Assembly: GCA_015660855.1 (NCBI GenBank) | Contig: JACSDG010000017.1 | Coordinates: 1 to 64,000 of the forward strand | DNA from: Magnetococcales bacterium | GTDB taxonomy: Bacteria; Pseudomonadota; Magnetococcia; Magnetococcales; UBA8363 | Length of the DNA stretch: 64,000 nt | Reading direction: 5' to 3' | Shown here: one piece after another, positions 55,784 through 64,000 of the stretch | Layout: the number at the start of each line of letters is the position of its first letter | How positions within the stretch are numbered: position 1 is the first letter of the stretch | Notes under the pieces: model-generated | Seen by the model: the letters and a program-made list of their open reading frames with translations, nothing else | What the model was told of the DNA's origin: nothing | The model's database searches: none | Program-made: the position numbers and the translations under genes

Positions 55784-58512
55784 TGGGCTTCCCCACGTTG
55801 CGGAACTTGCAGCAACTGTTGCCACTCCTTCTTGTGCACAAAATATGGAACACCATAATCCCCGGAGATATGTTGGGGATTATAGAGGACAAAGCTGTGG
55901 AAGGTGAGGGTAAAGTAAAGATTGGCCGCGACCATGCCGGTAACCACGGTGACCAGGATTTTTTTCCGGAGACCGACCCGCAACCGGCTGCCCATCCGCT
56001 GCAACATCAATACGGCAAACAGGAACAAGGATGGAAAAAATATGATGGCATAATGCGGGAAAGGGGGGATATCCAACAACAGGTACGCCCCCTGAATGAT
56101 CAAAAGCATCAGAAGGAACAAAGTCACCGTTTTTTGCGCCAGGGTGGCCTGATTGGCGAAAGACAATGTTTTCAACGGCCAGTGGCTGGCCAGAACCCGA
56201 ACCAATCCCAAGACAGCCAGGAGAAAAAACAGCAGGAAGAAACCATGGGGCAAAGCAAGAAAATAGCTGTCCCAAAAGCGCGCAAAACCTTCATTTCCGA
56301 GAACATAGGTATACCCAAGACCGGAGGAGATCAAAAACATCCAAATAAAATTACCTGCCGGTAAATTTTGTCCCTGCTGCCCCATGAGATGAATGGCGTC
56401 AATGATATTCTGGAAATGGGTTTGCATGTGAAACTGGATGTAGGGATAGTACACCGCCAGCAACAAAACCAGCCCGATGGCTAGATCGCGCCAAGCCACG
56501 GCCACCCGGAAACGCAACATGAAGAGAACGATAGCGGGAGGGAGGAACCAGGCACTCATGTGCAACTGGGTAACCACTGCCAGAAGCAAAAACAGGGTCC
56601 ACACCTTCCAGGGGCGATATTTTTCGCTCAGGGAGAGCAACACCGCCACCAGGGCCACCATGAAGGGAAATAGACAATCCTGGGCCCAAATTTTTCTGGA
56701 ATAGAGGATCGACCATGGAGATGAGGCAAACAACAGCGTGGTCAAAACAGCCACACCGAGGGAAAAAGCCCACTTCAGTAGGCGAAAGAGCAAATAAATA
56801 CCCAGTAAATTCAGAACGATCACAAACAATGTCACACTGGCAGGGTCGGTGGTAAAAAAAACCGGCAACGCCATGAGATACACAAAGAAGGGGGGATTGA
56901 ACAGGCCGGTGGAAGACTTCAAGCCAACCTGGGCCATGCCATCCAGGGCGAGATGACGGTAGGCAAGGACGATGGCATTAAATTCGTCCTGCTTGAATTC
57001 GATGCCATCGAGAAAAGTCAGACGCAACACGATGGCAAGAACCAACAGAGACCAGAACAGGGTTGGAGGAAAGACCCAAGCGTCGCCAATCTCCGAAACA
57101 GCCATGGATTCTTTCTCATCCTGGCCATTGTCACGCACATGACCACAAGCAAAAGGAATGGCCAGGACGACAAAAAACGCCAGGAAGTAATAGTAGTTAC
57201 AAAAGGCCTGTTTGCCAAAAAGGAAAAAGCCGCCATAGATCAGGATGATGGCCCAAGCCCAGTGAAACAGGGAGACCTTGCGCAGGTGGACAAACCAAAG
57301 TGTGACCGCTCCCACGACAAGCAGATAGACCTGCAAAATCATGCTGCCGAAGGATTCAAAGCCGGAGGACGCCAAAATATAGGCAACCCAGGACATGGAA
57401 TCGCCACGGATGCGATAACCGGCGATTTCGAGGATGGGATGGTCGATGAAAGCCTGAGGATCCAGGAGGAAAAAGGGGAGAATGGTGGCAAGAAGAACAG
57501 CCAGTGCTAAAAAGGCAACCCGTAGGGCGGTAGACATTCCAAAACGTTGCCAGACGTAGAGGATGGTCACCCAGGCGATGACGACGGCATATTGTTTGGT
57601 TCCCACGGCCAATCCGAGGAAAATGGCGGTGGTTATCCAATTTTTCGGGGAGTTGTTTATTGTTTGCCGGTTTAAACTCCAGGCCAGAGGTGCGCAAAAA
57701 GCGATAAGGAGGGTATCGTTCCAGGATTGTTCGAGGACGAAGAGGGTCACGGGGAAGGAAATCCAGACCAGGGCCAGAAAACTGCTGGCCACAGGAGAAA
57801 GCCCCCGTTCCCGGCCCAACCGCCAGAGAAAAAACACAACAACCAACTGAGAAACAATGTAGGTGTGACGAATATCCCCAAACAAAAGATGTGCTATGGT
57901 GTTGGCTACCAGGATGACAGGGAGGTAGATGTAACCTGGAATATAACCGTAGGCCCCATGATACAGATCCGACAGGGGACTGGAGTAAGGATTTTTCCCA
58001 TCCAACAGATAGTTGACCGCTTCCAGACCGTGATGAAAGACATCAATGTTGGGGGATGGCGACGCATAAGGCACCACAACCAAGATGCCGAGCCACAACA
58101 CCAGGGCGGCCATTGCCCATCGTTGCCAATAGGGATCGAGTTCATCGGCAAAAAACATGGCGGCCCAAAGGTACAGGGAAAGGATGGCATTGAGCCACAA
58201 ACCGACATTAAGGAGCCTGTGGGCACCGCTCAATTGGCCATAGATGATTTCGTTGTCCAGGACCAAAAAGACGGAAAACAACAACCAGAGGCCAGAGAGC
58301 CACCGTTCCATTTTCAGCGTTGGATGGACGATATTTCCGGAGAGGACAAAAAAACCGCCTATTCCGAAAATGGCGATGGTAAGGATGGGAAGTTGGGTTG
58401 GATGCAGGTGACCATGGGCAATTCGCAGTGCATTGCCAAAAATGGCCAACAGTAAAAACAGCAAGGCGTAGGCTGGGACAGCTCTGAGGGTGGTTTTGTA
58501 GAAGGCCGCCAT
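55780..58512 (-). CDS. Tandem GT-C-type membrane glycosyltransferase (two-module fusion)
   Basis: A 910-aa protein with over twenty hydrophobic segments. The first half (about 1–470) contains PNIDVFHHGLEAVNYLLDGK and NPYSSP, typical of DUF2029/mannosyltransferase-like GT-C enzymes; the second half (about 485–910) has a new start with DGIEFKQDEFNAIVLAYRHL and LYSRKIWAQD, the PMT/ArnT-like pattern with catalytic Asp-Glu. Usual GT-C enzymes are 400–600 aa, so two modules are fused. Uses polyprenyl-linked sugars in general; acceptor unknown. First gene of the glycosylation operon. Confidence 0.84.
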   Translation of the reverse strand: MAAFYKTTLRAVPAYALLFLLLAIFGNALRIAHGHLHPTQLPILTIAIFGIGGFFVLSGNIVHPTLKMERWLSGLWLLFSVFLVLDNEIIYGQLSGAHRLLNVGLWLNAILSLYLWAAMFFADELDPYWQRWAMAALVLWLGILVVVPYASPSPNIDVFHHGLEAVNYLLDGKNPYSSPLSDLYHGAYGYIPGYIYLPVILVANTIAHLLFGDIRHTYIVSQLVVVFFLWRLGRERGLSPVASSFLALVWISFPVTLFVLEQSWNDTLLIAFCAPLAWSLNRQTINNSPKNWITTAIFLGLAVGTKQYAVVIAWVTILYVWQRFGMSTALRVAFLALAVLLATILPFFLLDPQAFIDHPILEIAGYRIRGDSMSWVAYILASSGFESFGSMILQVYLLVVGAVTLWFVHLRKVSLFHWAWAIILIYGGFFLFGKQAFCNYYYFLAFFVVLAIPFACGHVRDNGQDEKESMAVSEIGDAWVFPPTLFWSLLVLAIVLRLTFLDGIEFKQDEFNAIVLAYRHLALDGMAQVGLKSSTGLFNPPFFVYLMALPVFFTTDPASVTLFVIVLNLLGIYLLFRLLKWAFSLGVAVLTTLLFASSPWSILYSRKIWAQDCLFPFMVALVAVLLSLSEKYRPWKVWTLFLLLAVVTQLHMSAWFLPPAIVLFMLRFRVAVAWRDLAIGLVLLLAVYYPYIQFHMQTHFQNIIDAIHLMGQQGQNLPAGNFIWMFLISSGLGYTYVLGNEGFARFWDSYFLALPHGFFLLFFLLAVLGLVRVLASHWPLKTLSFANQATLAQKTVTLFLLMLLIIQGAYLLLDIPPFPHYAIIFFPSLFLFAVLMLQRMGSRLRVGLRKKILVTVVTGMVAANLYFTLTFHSFVLYNPQHISGDYGVPYFVHKKEWQQLLQVPQRGEAQ

Positions 58513-58534
58513 GAATCAGAACCGCAGTTAAGGG

Positions 58535-58980
58535 GACATGATGCCCTTCGGGGAAAAACCAAAATCCTGGGGGCTTTGTCCCCCCCACACAGGCAATAAA
58601 ATTTTTTGTTGAACATGATGCCCTTCGGGCAAAAAGTCAACGGCAAAATCAAAGTCAACGGCAACACCGGGATCCTGCTTTTCGCCCAGAAGGAAATCTG
58701 CCAGTCTCCAGTCCCCTACAGTTGAAAATCCTTCCACTGAAATTTCTCAAATCTGGCTCCCATTTTATCCAAATTCTGGCCGGATGAGCCGATCGGAAGG
58801 GACAGGCATTGAACATGATGCCCTTCGGGCAAAAATCAAAGTCAAAAACAGTGAAGGGAGCTTTTTGTTTAAATTCAAAAACAAAACCTTGGGGCGCTGC
58901 CCCAAACCCCGCCGGGGGGGATGATCCCCCCCGGACCCCCGCAAGTATTTTTGCCAAACTTTATTTTTCCGATACGTGAA
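58535..58980 (+). repeat. Cluster of interspersed repeat copies
   Basis: Three copies of the head module ACATGATGCCCTTCGGG (58538, 58612 and 58812) are followed by hexamer tracts, CCTTGGGGCGCTGCCCC, GGGGGGATGATCCCCCCC, GGACCCCCGCAAG and TTTTTCCGATACGTGAAC; the last copy is almost complete. Frames through this region only translate the repeat. No gene in 58513–59021. Confidence 0.85.
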
Positions 58981-59021
58981 CAAGAAAGACCGCACGGTGT
59001 AATCAAAGCCTCGCCATCATG

Positions 59022-59123
59022 AAACCTACCTGCGCGGGGACTACCCGGACAGCATCAGCCTGGAAAATCTGCGGACGGGGATGCCTCTGGATTGGGAGGA
59101 GCAGGAAAGGCGATTTGGCTGAG
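59022..59123 (+). pseudogene. Unidentified C-terminal gene fragment
   Basis: A 34-codon frame without its own start reads HETYLRGDYPDSISLENLR followed by TGMPLDWEEQERRFG and a stop. The composition is protein-like and the stretch ends just before the convergent ImmA/IrrE gene, directly after a repeat cluster. I do not recognise the family; probably the tail of a deleted gene. Confidence 0.35.
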
Positions 59124-59157
59124 GGATAGTGCTTAAGATGGCTCAGAAAGGCTCATG

Positions 59158-61167
59158 TCAGAAAGGATCGTTCTTGGACCGCAATTTATCATCCAAATAT
59201 GATTCCTGCTCTTTCGATAAAATGTGCGTATGTTTCATTTTCCATGCTGTCAGTTCGTGACTAACCTCAAATTTGTCAGCGATATCGACAACAAGATTAT
59301 TAATTTTATCTCGATCTCTCGCGTTCAGTTGCTCCATCTGTTGTCTTACGCCACTTTCCGGAAGCAATAGTTCTGCGGCAAACGCATTTGCTCTTGTCTC
59401 GGGTCCATTAAAAGCATACAAACCATCTTCGGCGCAAATGACATCCCCAAAAGGAAGAAAACGATCCATATCCATAAGAATATGTCCAATTTCGTGAGCC
59501 AAGGTGAAACGGATACCGGTTGGGAAGATGCACCGAGGTCCCTGGGGGTTTAGATAAATGACTGGCCCCAATGTTTTCCCCCAAACTGCAATAGCGTCAT
59601 AAGGTATAGACGACGGATAATTGATGCAGTCCACTTTCCATTCATCCAGCAGACTTCTTGGATTAAACCTCGTGCTGTGATCAATGTTCTCATGGCTCCG
59701 CAACCACCGAGCTACTTCCATACCCTGTGCTCGAAAGTCACTAGCACGGAAATTCTGATCATCTTTCAAGATATCTGATCTTTTTAACTCGTCCCGAATG
59801 CTGGATAGCACTCCCCTGTCATTTCTCCCAGTATTGGCTATTCGCAGCATCAGGTTTTTTAATTGCGAATCATCCGCCAAGCCACCGATCATGCGAGCTG
59901 CGAGACAAAGAGGTTCCTCAGCCATTGAAACAGGAATGAGGTTTTTCCTATTTTCTCCGGGAATATTCTGCGGCCATATCAGTTGTAGTCTAGCTGGAGA
60001 GATTCCAGTTGCCAAAGAACGCTTATCAGATGTAGTGATTTCATCTCGTGTAGTCCAACTCTGAATAATGTTTAAAAAAATGTTGTTGGATATAGAAAAA
60101 GATTCGAGACGGCGACAAATAGCGTTACCAAGCTCTTCTAGGATTTTCCTCGTCTCATCAAGTGATAGGCAAAAGTAACATTCTGAGGTTGCCGCCAGCA
60201 TAACATGCCCCTGCCTCAAGAAGATAATTGAGTCATCTTCAACCCAATTTCCTGGCTGGTCCGTATCGGGTAATCTGGCAAGAGAAGAGATCAAGGGACT
60301 GCATTTTCTGGAAAAAAGGTGCCCCTTTAAAAAAGATGTAAACGTTTTCCATTCTGCCATCTGGGTAGCTTGCATCTGCGAGTTGCGTCTTCCGTTCAGA
60401 ACGTTGCGCACCAAGCGTCCCGGATGCTCTGGCAGATTCGGTCTCGCCAACAAGACGGGATAGTATTCCTCGGAGAACAGTCGATGCCATCCCCTGGCGA
60501 GAAACGTCAAGATATGTGGGAGGTCGCAGGTTGCTGTGTGCGATATGTCCGTTGCGGATTTTCCCCAGACCGAGATGTTGTCAAGCGTGAGGAGAACCTC
60601 TCCCGACACGCTTCCTGTCCAGCGCAGGAAAACCTGCAATCCCTTCTGTTTGCCCAGATGCACGTCAAAAGGTTGGGATGCTCCCCTGGCCCCCCTCGCC
60701 TGAGACACCACGGAATTGGGAAGTAAGGTAATACCAGCCAGAGGGAGCACGGCATCTGGTAGTTCTTTCCCAGCAAGATTCCAGCAGCATCTGGAGGATC
60801 CACCACTGTCCAAATCCACGATCCAGACATCATCAGGTTGAGTAAGAACATCGCGAAGAGCAATATCCCCTTTTTCCAACTGTAGAACGGTTTGTGGTGC
60901 GATAGGAACGATGATGAAGCGAAGAAGGTCGGGAACCTCATCACAAAGATACGCGAGAAACGTCGTCCCATCTTGATCGGAAAAGGTAAAGATCCGGGGA
61001 CCGTCAAAGGCATAGAGAACCTCTTCCGGCACGATGGTCGAAAAGGGGGGGGGGGCCACCTGCTTCCCTGGAGGCACCCAATCAAACTCGTTCGTGGAAA
61101 AGACGCTCAATCGATTAACGATACGCTGAAGATGGTTTCTCTGCCAATTATGGCGGGAGTCCACCAT
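59158..61167 (-). CDS. ImmA/IrrE-type zinc metallopeptidase with a long novel N-terminal region
   Basis: A 669-aa protein. The last 230 residues contain LAHEIGHILMDMD with HExxH at about 555–559 and ETRANAFAAELLLP, the third-ligand region of ImmA/IrrE peptidases, which cleave repressors or antitoxins. The first 430 residues are mostly unfamiliar; LYAFDGPRIFTFSD and the middle look like a DUF6575-type and a helical region. Usual ImmA proteins have about 130–400 aa. ATG 61167 lies inside the upstream gene, which it overlaps by 61 bases; no ribosome binding site is evident, so translation is probably coupled. Confidence 0.8.
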   Translation of the reverse strand: MVDSRHNWQRNHLQRIVNRLSVFSTNEFDWVPPGKQVAPPPFSTIVPEEVLYAFDGPRIFTFSDQDGTTFLAYLCDEVPDLLRFIIVPIAPQTVLQLEKGDIALRDVLTQPDDVWIVDLDSGGSSRCCWNLAGKELPDAVLPLAGITLLPNSVVSQARGARGASQPFDVHLGKQKGLQVFLRWTGSVSGEVLLTLDNISVWGKSATDISHTATCDLPHILTFLARGWHRLFSEEYYPVLLARPNLPEHPGRLVRNVLNGRRNSQMQATQMAEWKTFTSFLKGHLFSRKCSPLISSLARLPDTDQPGNWVEDDSIIFLRQGHVMLAATSECYFCLSLDETRKILEELGNAICRRLESFSISNNIFLNIIQSWTTRDEITTSDKRSLATGISPARLQLIWPQNIPGENRKNLIPVSMAEEPLCLAARMIGGLADDSQLKNLMLRIANTGRNDRGVLSSIRDELKRSDILKDDQNFRASDFRAQGMEVARWLRSHENIDHSTRFNPRSLLDEWKVDCINYPSSIPYDAIAVWGKTLGPVIYLNPQGPRCIFPTGIRFTLAHEIGHILMDMDRFLPFGDVICAEDGLYAFNGPETRANAFAAELLLPESGVRQQMEQLNARDRDKINNLVVDIADKFEVSHELTAWKMKHTHILSKEQESYLDDKLRSKNDPF

Positions 61168-61487
61168 GTGTGATGACTTTGCGGAAATTTATGGGTTGGG
61201 GTAAAAAGTATCCGATCAGAGGAATTGCCCAGATAACCGCACGCAATGAACTCACCGAGTTTTGGAAAGAGCTTTTTCGCTTGTTGGGCCTCATCCGAGT
61301 CAGAGAAAACCGACAGGCCATGTCTAAGGCAAGAATCCCCATCAAGCATTCTTTTCAGTTCTGCCTGGCTTTTAAAATCTGACGCATCAGGTGGATTGCG
61401 TTTGACCACCCTGTAGACATGGATATCAGGTGTATTGCTGTCTTCTGGGGGACATCCAAGGGGCCAACTGGTGGGAAACGGCGGCAT
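61107..61487 (-). CDS. Small protein coupled to the ImmA/IrrE peptidase
   Basis: A 126-aa protein of unrecognised family. It contains VYRVVKRNPPDASDFKSQ, then RHGLSVFSDSDEAQQAKKL and THKFPQSHHTWW near the end, arrangement like that of small proteins found upstream of ImmA genes in toxin–antitoxin-like pairs. ATG 61487 has AAAGG seven bases upstream; a TTG two codons earlier is possible. Its 3' end overlaps the peptidase gene by 61 bases in a different frame, an unusually long overlap. Confidence 0.6.
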   Translation of the reverse strand: MPPFPTSWPLGCPPEDSNTPDIHVYRVVKRNPPDASDFKSQAELKRMLDGDSCLRHGLSVFSDSDEAQQAKKLFPKLGEFIACGYLGNSSDRILFTPTHKFPQSHHTWWTPAIIGRETIFSVSLID

Positions 61488-61654
61488 ACGCAAACCTTTA
61501 TAGTGGTGTTATGGTGATATCCGTTCGACGCCAATATTCTCTCGCACCTTCCTTCGAGAGCGAAAGGTAGGTCAAAATCACCACATTTGTCAAGCATTGC
61601 GTGGGTAACCGTTCAGATCCCCCCTAAGAAATTATTGAAAGAAGAAAGGGGGCT

Positions 61655-61960
61655 GGGGGATTGCCCCCAGGGTTTTGACTTTGAATTAGCTCTGCCTCCA
61701 AACCGCAGCACGGGGGGATGATCCCCCATATGCGCTAACATGAATAATCTTATTGATTTTAATGCGTATTGTTTCTACCATCATGTGATCTCCTGGGTTT
61801 TTCCCCTTCCCCTGCGCACCTTTTTGGGAAAAAGATGGAGATGCGAGCACCGTTGATCAAAAAAATATGCTATTAAATCAATATGTAACATCTATGTAAG
61901 CGCATATGGGATGATCCCCCCCTTAACCCCTGCAACAATTCAAATAAACCTTTTATAAAA
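61655..61960 (+). repeat. Two partial interspersed repeat copies
   Basis: The first partial copy (about 61655–61730) has CCCCCAGGGTTTTGACTTTG, CTGCCTCCAAACCGCAGC and GGGGGGATGATCCCCC; the second (about 61908–61960) has GGGATGATCCCCCCCTTAAC, CCCTGCAACAATTC and AAATAAACC. Between them lies AT-rich DNA. No gene in 61488–61986. Confidence 0.75.
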
Positions 61961-61986
61961 AAGGGGGGGGACTAAACAGTAACGCA

Positions 61987-62454
61987 TCAGTTGGCAATAT
62001 CCTTGTGACAAGCCAGACACCTGGACTTAACGTCGCCAAAAGACTTCACAAGCCCTTTCATATCATCACCGCCCTTTTTGCCTCGGAGACGGGATTCGAC
62101 AAATTTATCGGCAAGGACGGAAAATTCCGTCATGGCATCCTGACTATCCTCCACAGCTTTCCAGAATTCTTTGGGATTCATGGTGGATTTGTCGATCACA
62201 GACCTGGACTTGATGCTTGACTCATAGAGATGCGGCAACAATTCAGTACTTGCCTGAAACCCACGCGCATGCCGATGCAACACCTCCGGATGCGATACCT
62301 GACCGCTGAGAATCCAGTCAATGGCCTTGAGGTGCAACTTGCTGATGCCCATGACAACGTTGCGATAATCCGCCTCCTGGTCCGCCATGAGAATAGCAGG
62401 AAACAAAACAACCCCAGTCAATAATCCGATGACAGCTATACGCATCCTCTCCAT
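61987..62454 (-). CDS. Class II (c'/c-556-like) cytochrome c
   Basis: A 155-aa protein with a signal peptide (MERMRIAVIGLLTGVVLFPA up to ILMA) and a four-helix body ending in the heme-binding SRCLACHKD near the C-terminus, the layout of cytochrome c' and c-556. Likely periplasmic, monoheme electron carrier or gas-binding protein. Several upstream in-frame ATGs exist; I use 62454, which has GGGGGAG just before. The region 62455–62830 carries the start of its transcript and no other gene that I can support. Confidence 0.85.
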   Translation of the reverse strand: MERMRIAVIGLLTGVVLFPAILMADQEADYRNVVMGISKLHLKAIDWILSGQVSHPEVLHRHARGFQASTELLPHLYESSIKSRSVIDKSTMNPKEFWKAVEDSQDAMTEFSVLADKFVESRLRGKKGGDDMKGLVKSFGDVKSRCLACHKDIAN

Positions 62455-62830
62455 AGACTCCCCCATGTTGGACAAACAAACTACATGGAAAAACAATAAA
62501 TTGCCCCCTTGAACCACACCATAAAGCCAAGCTTCATTATAGAATTGGTCGGCATTGAATTCAAGAAAAAAACTTTTCCCTGATTCGACGTTTCGGGCAA
62601 ACAGGTCAATCATTGGGATGAATAATAACGAAACATCAAAGGGATTTGGACATTGTTACGCCCACAAAACACAGTCAGAATCTCAATAATTTACGGTACA
62701 TTTATTGCATTCACTGGTGTGTCCGTGACCCCTCCAACAACATTCCCAAGCGGCCATGGAAATCAAATCACGCATGCAGTCATGAATATCGTAAACATCT
62801 GTAGCAAAAAAGAAAAGGTTGAGGTCGGAC

Positions 62831-64000
62831 ATGTGGCGTGCCAACGTGGATATGCGGAAATTTTCTTTGCCAAGATTTAAACCGCGTCCATCGGTTAACC
62901 GTCATATTGGATTGATCATTGAGCCGGACGGGCTTGGCTCCATCGATGTGGTGTGCGGTCCGGACAAACCACTTGTGAAATGGTGCGACTTTAGGCCTGT
63001 TGGTCGAGAAGGGATCAGAGAAAATTTTTTATCCTTGATCAAGGAAAGAAAAATCAAGCAGGTCGATTGCGTCGCCGTTCTGCCCATGGATCGGTACGAA
63101 GTTTTCGTCGAGGAAATGGTACCCAACATTGCCCAGGAAGAACAGGCGGACGCGTTACGTTGGAACGTCATTGATCGCCTGGATTATGCCCCTGCGCAAG
63201 CCAACATCGTATGCTTTGAACAACCCGCGCCACCACGCGCCGGATCCAAACGCATGGCCTATGTCGTTGCCACCCAAAACGAAAACCTGAAAGATATCGT
63301 CAAGGCATTCTACCATCGGGGAAAAACACGCATTGCCGGAATTGATATTCATGAGTTGGCCTTGCGTAACATTGCCGCCCTCCTGCCGGAAGACAAAGAA
63401 GGCGTAGCATTGCTCCACCTCCGAGCCAATGATGGTTTGCTGGTGGTCACCCGTGATCATACGCTCTACCTGGCAAGAAAAATTGAAATCGGTCTGAGTC
63501 ATATTTTCCATCACCTAGATCAACGTCAGGGAGATGTGGACGTTGAGTCTGCCCTCAAACAATGTTCCCAACTCGATGATCTTTGCACCCAGGTACAAAC
63601 CACCCTTGATTATTATCTCAGCCGTTTCATGCCCAATACCATCGATCGTCTCTATCTGGCCCCCATGGAGCGACCGCTGGAAGAGCTTCGCGCTGCCATC
63701 TCGGATCGTCTTGCTGTCCGGGTGAAAACCGTCAAACTTGAAGAGATTTGCGATTTTGCCGAGGAGATACCCAGCGAATCCATCCAGGGAAAATTAATTT
63801 CCGCCCTGGGGGTCCGACTGGCCAACAAAGATTGCAGCGACGCCTTCATTCAGAGCGTCAATTTTTTTGACAAAAGCCTCCTTCCCAAAATGGATGTGGC
63901 CAGCGCACGGCAGATAGCCGCCGTTTCCCTGGGGATGTTTCTGTTGGCAATGGTCGCATCGGGGTACCTTCTCTGGCAACAGGCACGCATGAGCAAACAA
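62831..64000 (+). CDS. MshI/PilM-like pilus assembly protein, cut by the window end
   Basis: At least 390 aa, open at the right edge. HIGLIIEPDGLGSIDVV and a long actin-like region with EGVALLHLRAN, TTLDYYLSRF and AKKIEIG-like LARKIEIGLSH match MshI, a fused PilM-type cytoplasmic ATPase-fold scaffold; a hydrophobic segment (MFLLAMVASGYLL) at the end leads to the PilN-like part outside the window. ATG 62831 has GAGG upstream; ATG 62852 is the alternative. It would organise the pilus inner-membrane platform with the PilB-like ATPase encoded at 45805. Confidence 0.83.
   Translation, partial: MWRANVDMRKFSLPRFKPRPSVNRHIGLIIEPDGLGSIDVVCGPDKPLVKWCDFRPVGREGIRENFLSLIKERKIKQVDCVAVLPMDRYEVFVEEMVPNIAQEEQADALRWNVIDRLDYAPAQANIVCFEQPAPPRAGSKRMAYVVATQNENLKDIVKAFYHRGKTRIAGIDIHELALRNIAALLPEDKEGVALLHLRANDGLLVVTRDHTLYLARKIEIGLSHIFHHLDQRQGDVDVESALKQCSQLDDLCTQVQTTLDYYLSRFMPNTIDRLYLAPMERPLEELRAAISDRLAVRVKTVKLEEICDFAEEIPSESIQGKLISALGVRLANKDCSDAFIQSVNFFDKSLLPKMDVASARQIAAVSLGMFLLAMVASGYLLWQQARMSKQ

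Noticed and set aside
62653..62880. 75-codon plus-strand frame before the MshI-like gene
   Set aside because: No ribosome binding site or family, and it overlaps the better supported start of the MshI-like gene in another frame.

Overview
The window comes from a Gram-negative bacterium: it has a LolC/E–LolD lipoprotein export system, an OmpA-like protein, type IV pilin genes and GT-C/GT9-type glycosyltransferases. The gene content and a family of G/C-palindromic intergenic repeats suggest a proteobacterium, possibly a magnetotactic-coccus-like (Magnetococcales) lineage. That placement is an inference from style, not proof. There is no rRNA operon and no CRISPR array; one tRNA gene (Leu, anticodon TAA) lies at the left edge.

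Layout. 1–10.7 kb is a compact housekeeping run, mostly on the plus strand: EamA transporter, MddA-like methyltransferase, YciI-like protein (minus), prfB with its programmed +1 frameshift, lysS, lolC/E, lolD, an M50 site-2-type peptidase, trpS, rluB-type pseudouridine synthase and an EndoIII/MagIII-like glycosylase, followed by a decayed UPF0175 gene. 11.4–24.4 kb is the most unusual part: twelve co-directional, often overlapping genes encoding a Ser/Thr protein kinase, a [NiFe]-hydrogenase maturation protease, a Mvh-like (group 3-like) hydrogenase small and large subunit, two proteins sharing a Cys/His-rich domain (one fused to a two-cluster ferredoxin), two Roadblock-like proteins (one membrane anchored), an OmpA-like envelope protein, an unrecognised 484-aa protein, a degenerate CHAT (caspase-like) protein and an LCAT/PDAT-type lipase. 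I know of no described system with this composition. 24.6–34.3 kb (mostly minus) holds a chemoreceptor, hypB (Ni chaperone for hydrogenase maturation), a TPR glycosyltransferase, a mini chemoreceptor-like protein, ZapE/AFG1 ATPase and a divergent CorA-like transporter. 34.4–37.5 kb is a Na+-pumping decarboxylase operon of methylmalonyl-CoA decarboxylase type whose carboxyltransferase gene is internally deleted and frameshifted.

37.7–45.5 kb (minus) is a pilE–fimT–pilV–pilW–pilX–pilY1 minor pilin operon; its PilY1 carries a 27-cysteine repeat insertion. It is divergent from a PilB/GspE-like ATPase at 45.8 kb. A DUF3800 gene at 48 kb is preceded by a strong GCAA-tetraloop hairpin next to its ribosome binding site. 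Then come a YciO/Sua5 protein, ilvD, a group II intron maturase remnant, and an envelope-glycan operon (tandem GT-C fusion plus two TPR–GT9-like paralogues). 59–61.5 kb has an ImmA/IrrE peptidase overlapping a small gene, then a c'-type cytochrome, and the window ends inside a MshI/PilM-like pilus assembly gene.

How the parts connect: hypB and the HycI-type protease would mature the hydrogenase in the central cluster. The kinase, Roadblock, OmpA and CHAT–lipase genes suggest that the redox unit is tied to a signalling and envelope response rather than plain energy metabolism (inference). Repeats related to one another occur at about ten intergenic places and explain several false N-terminal extensions.
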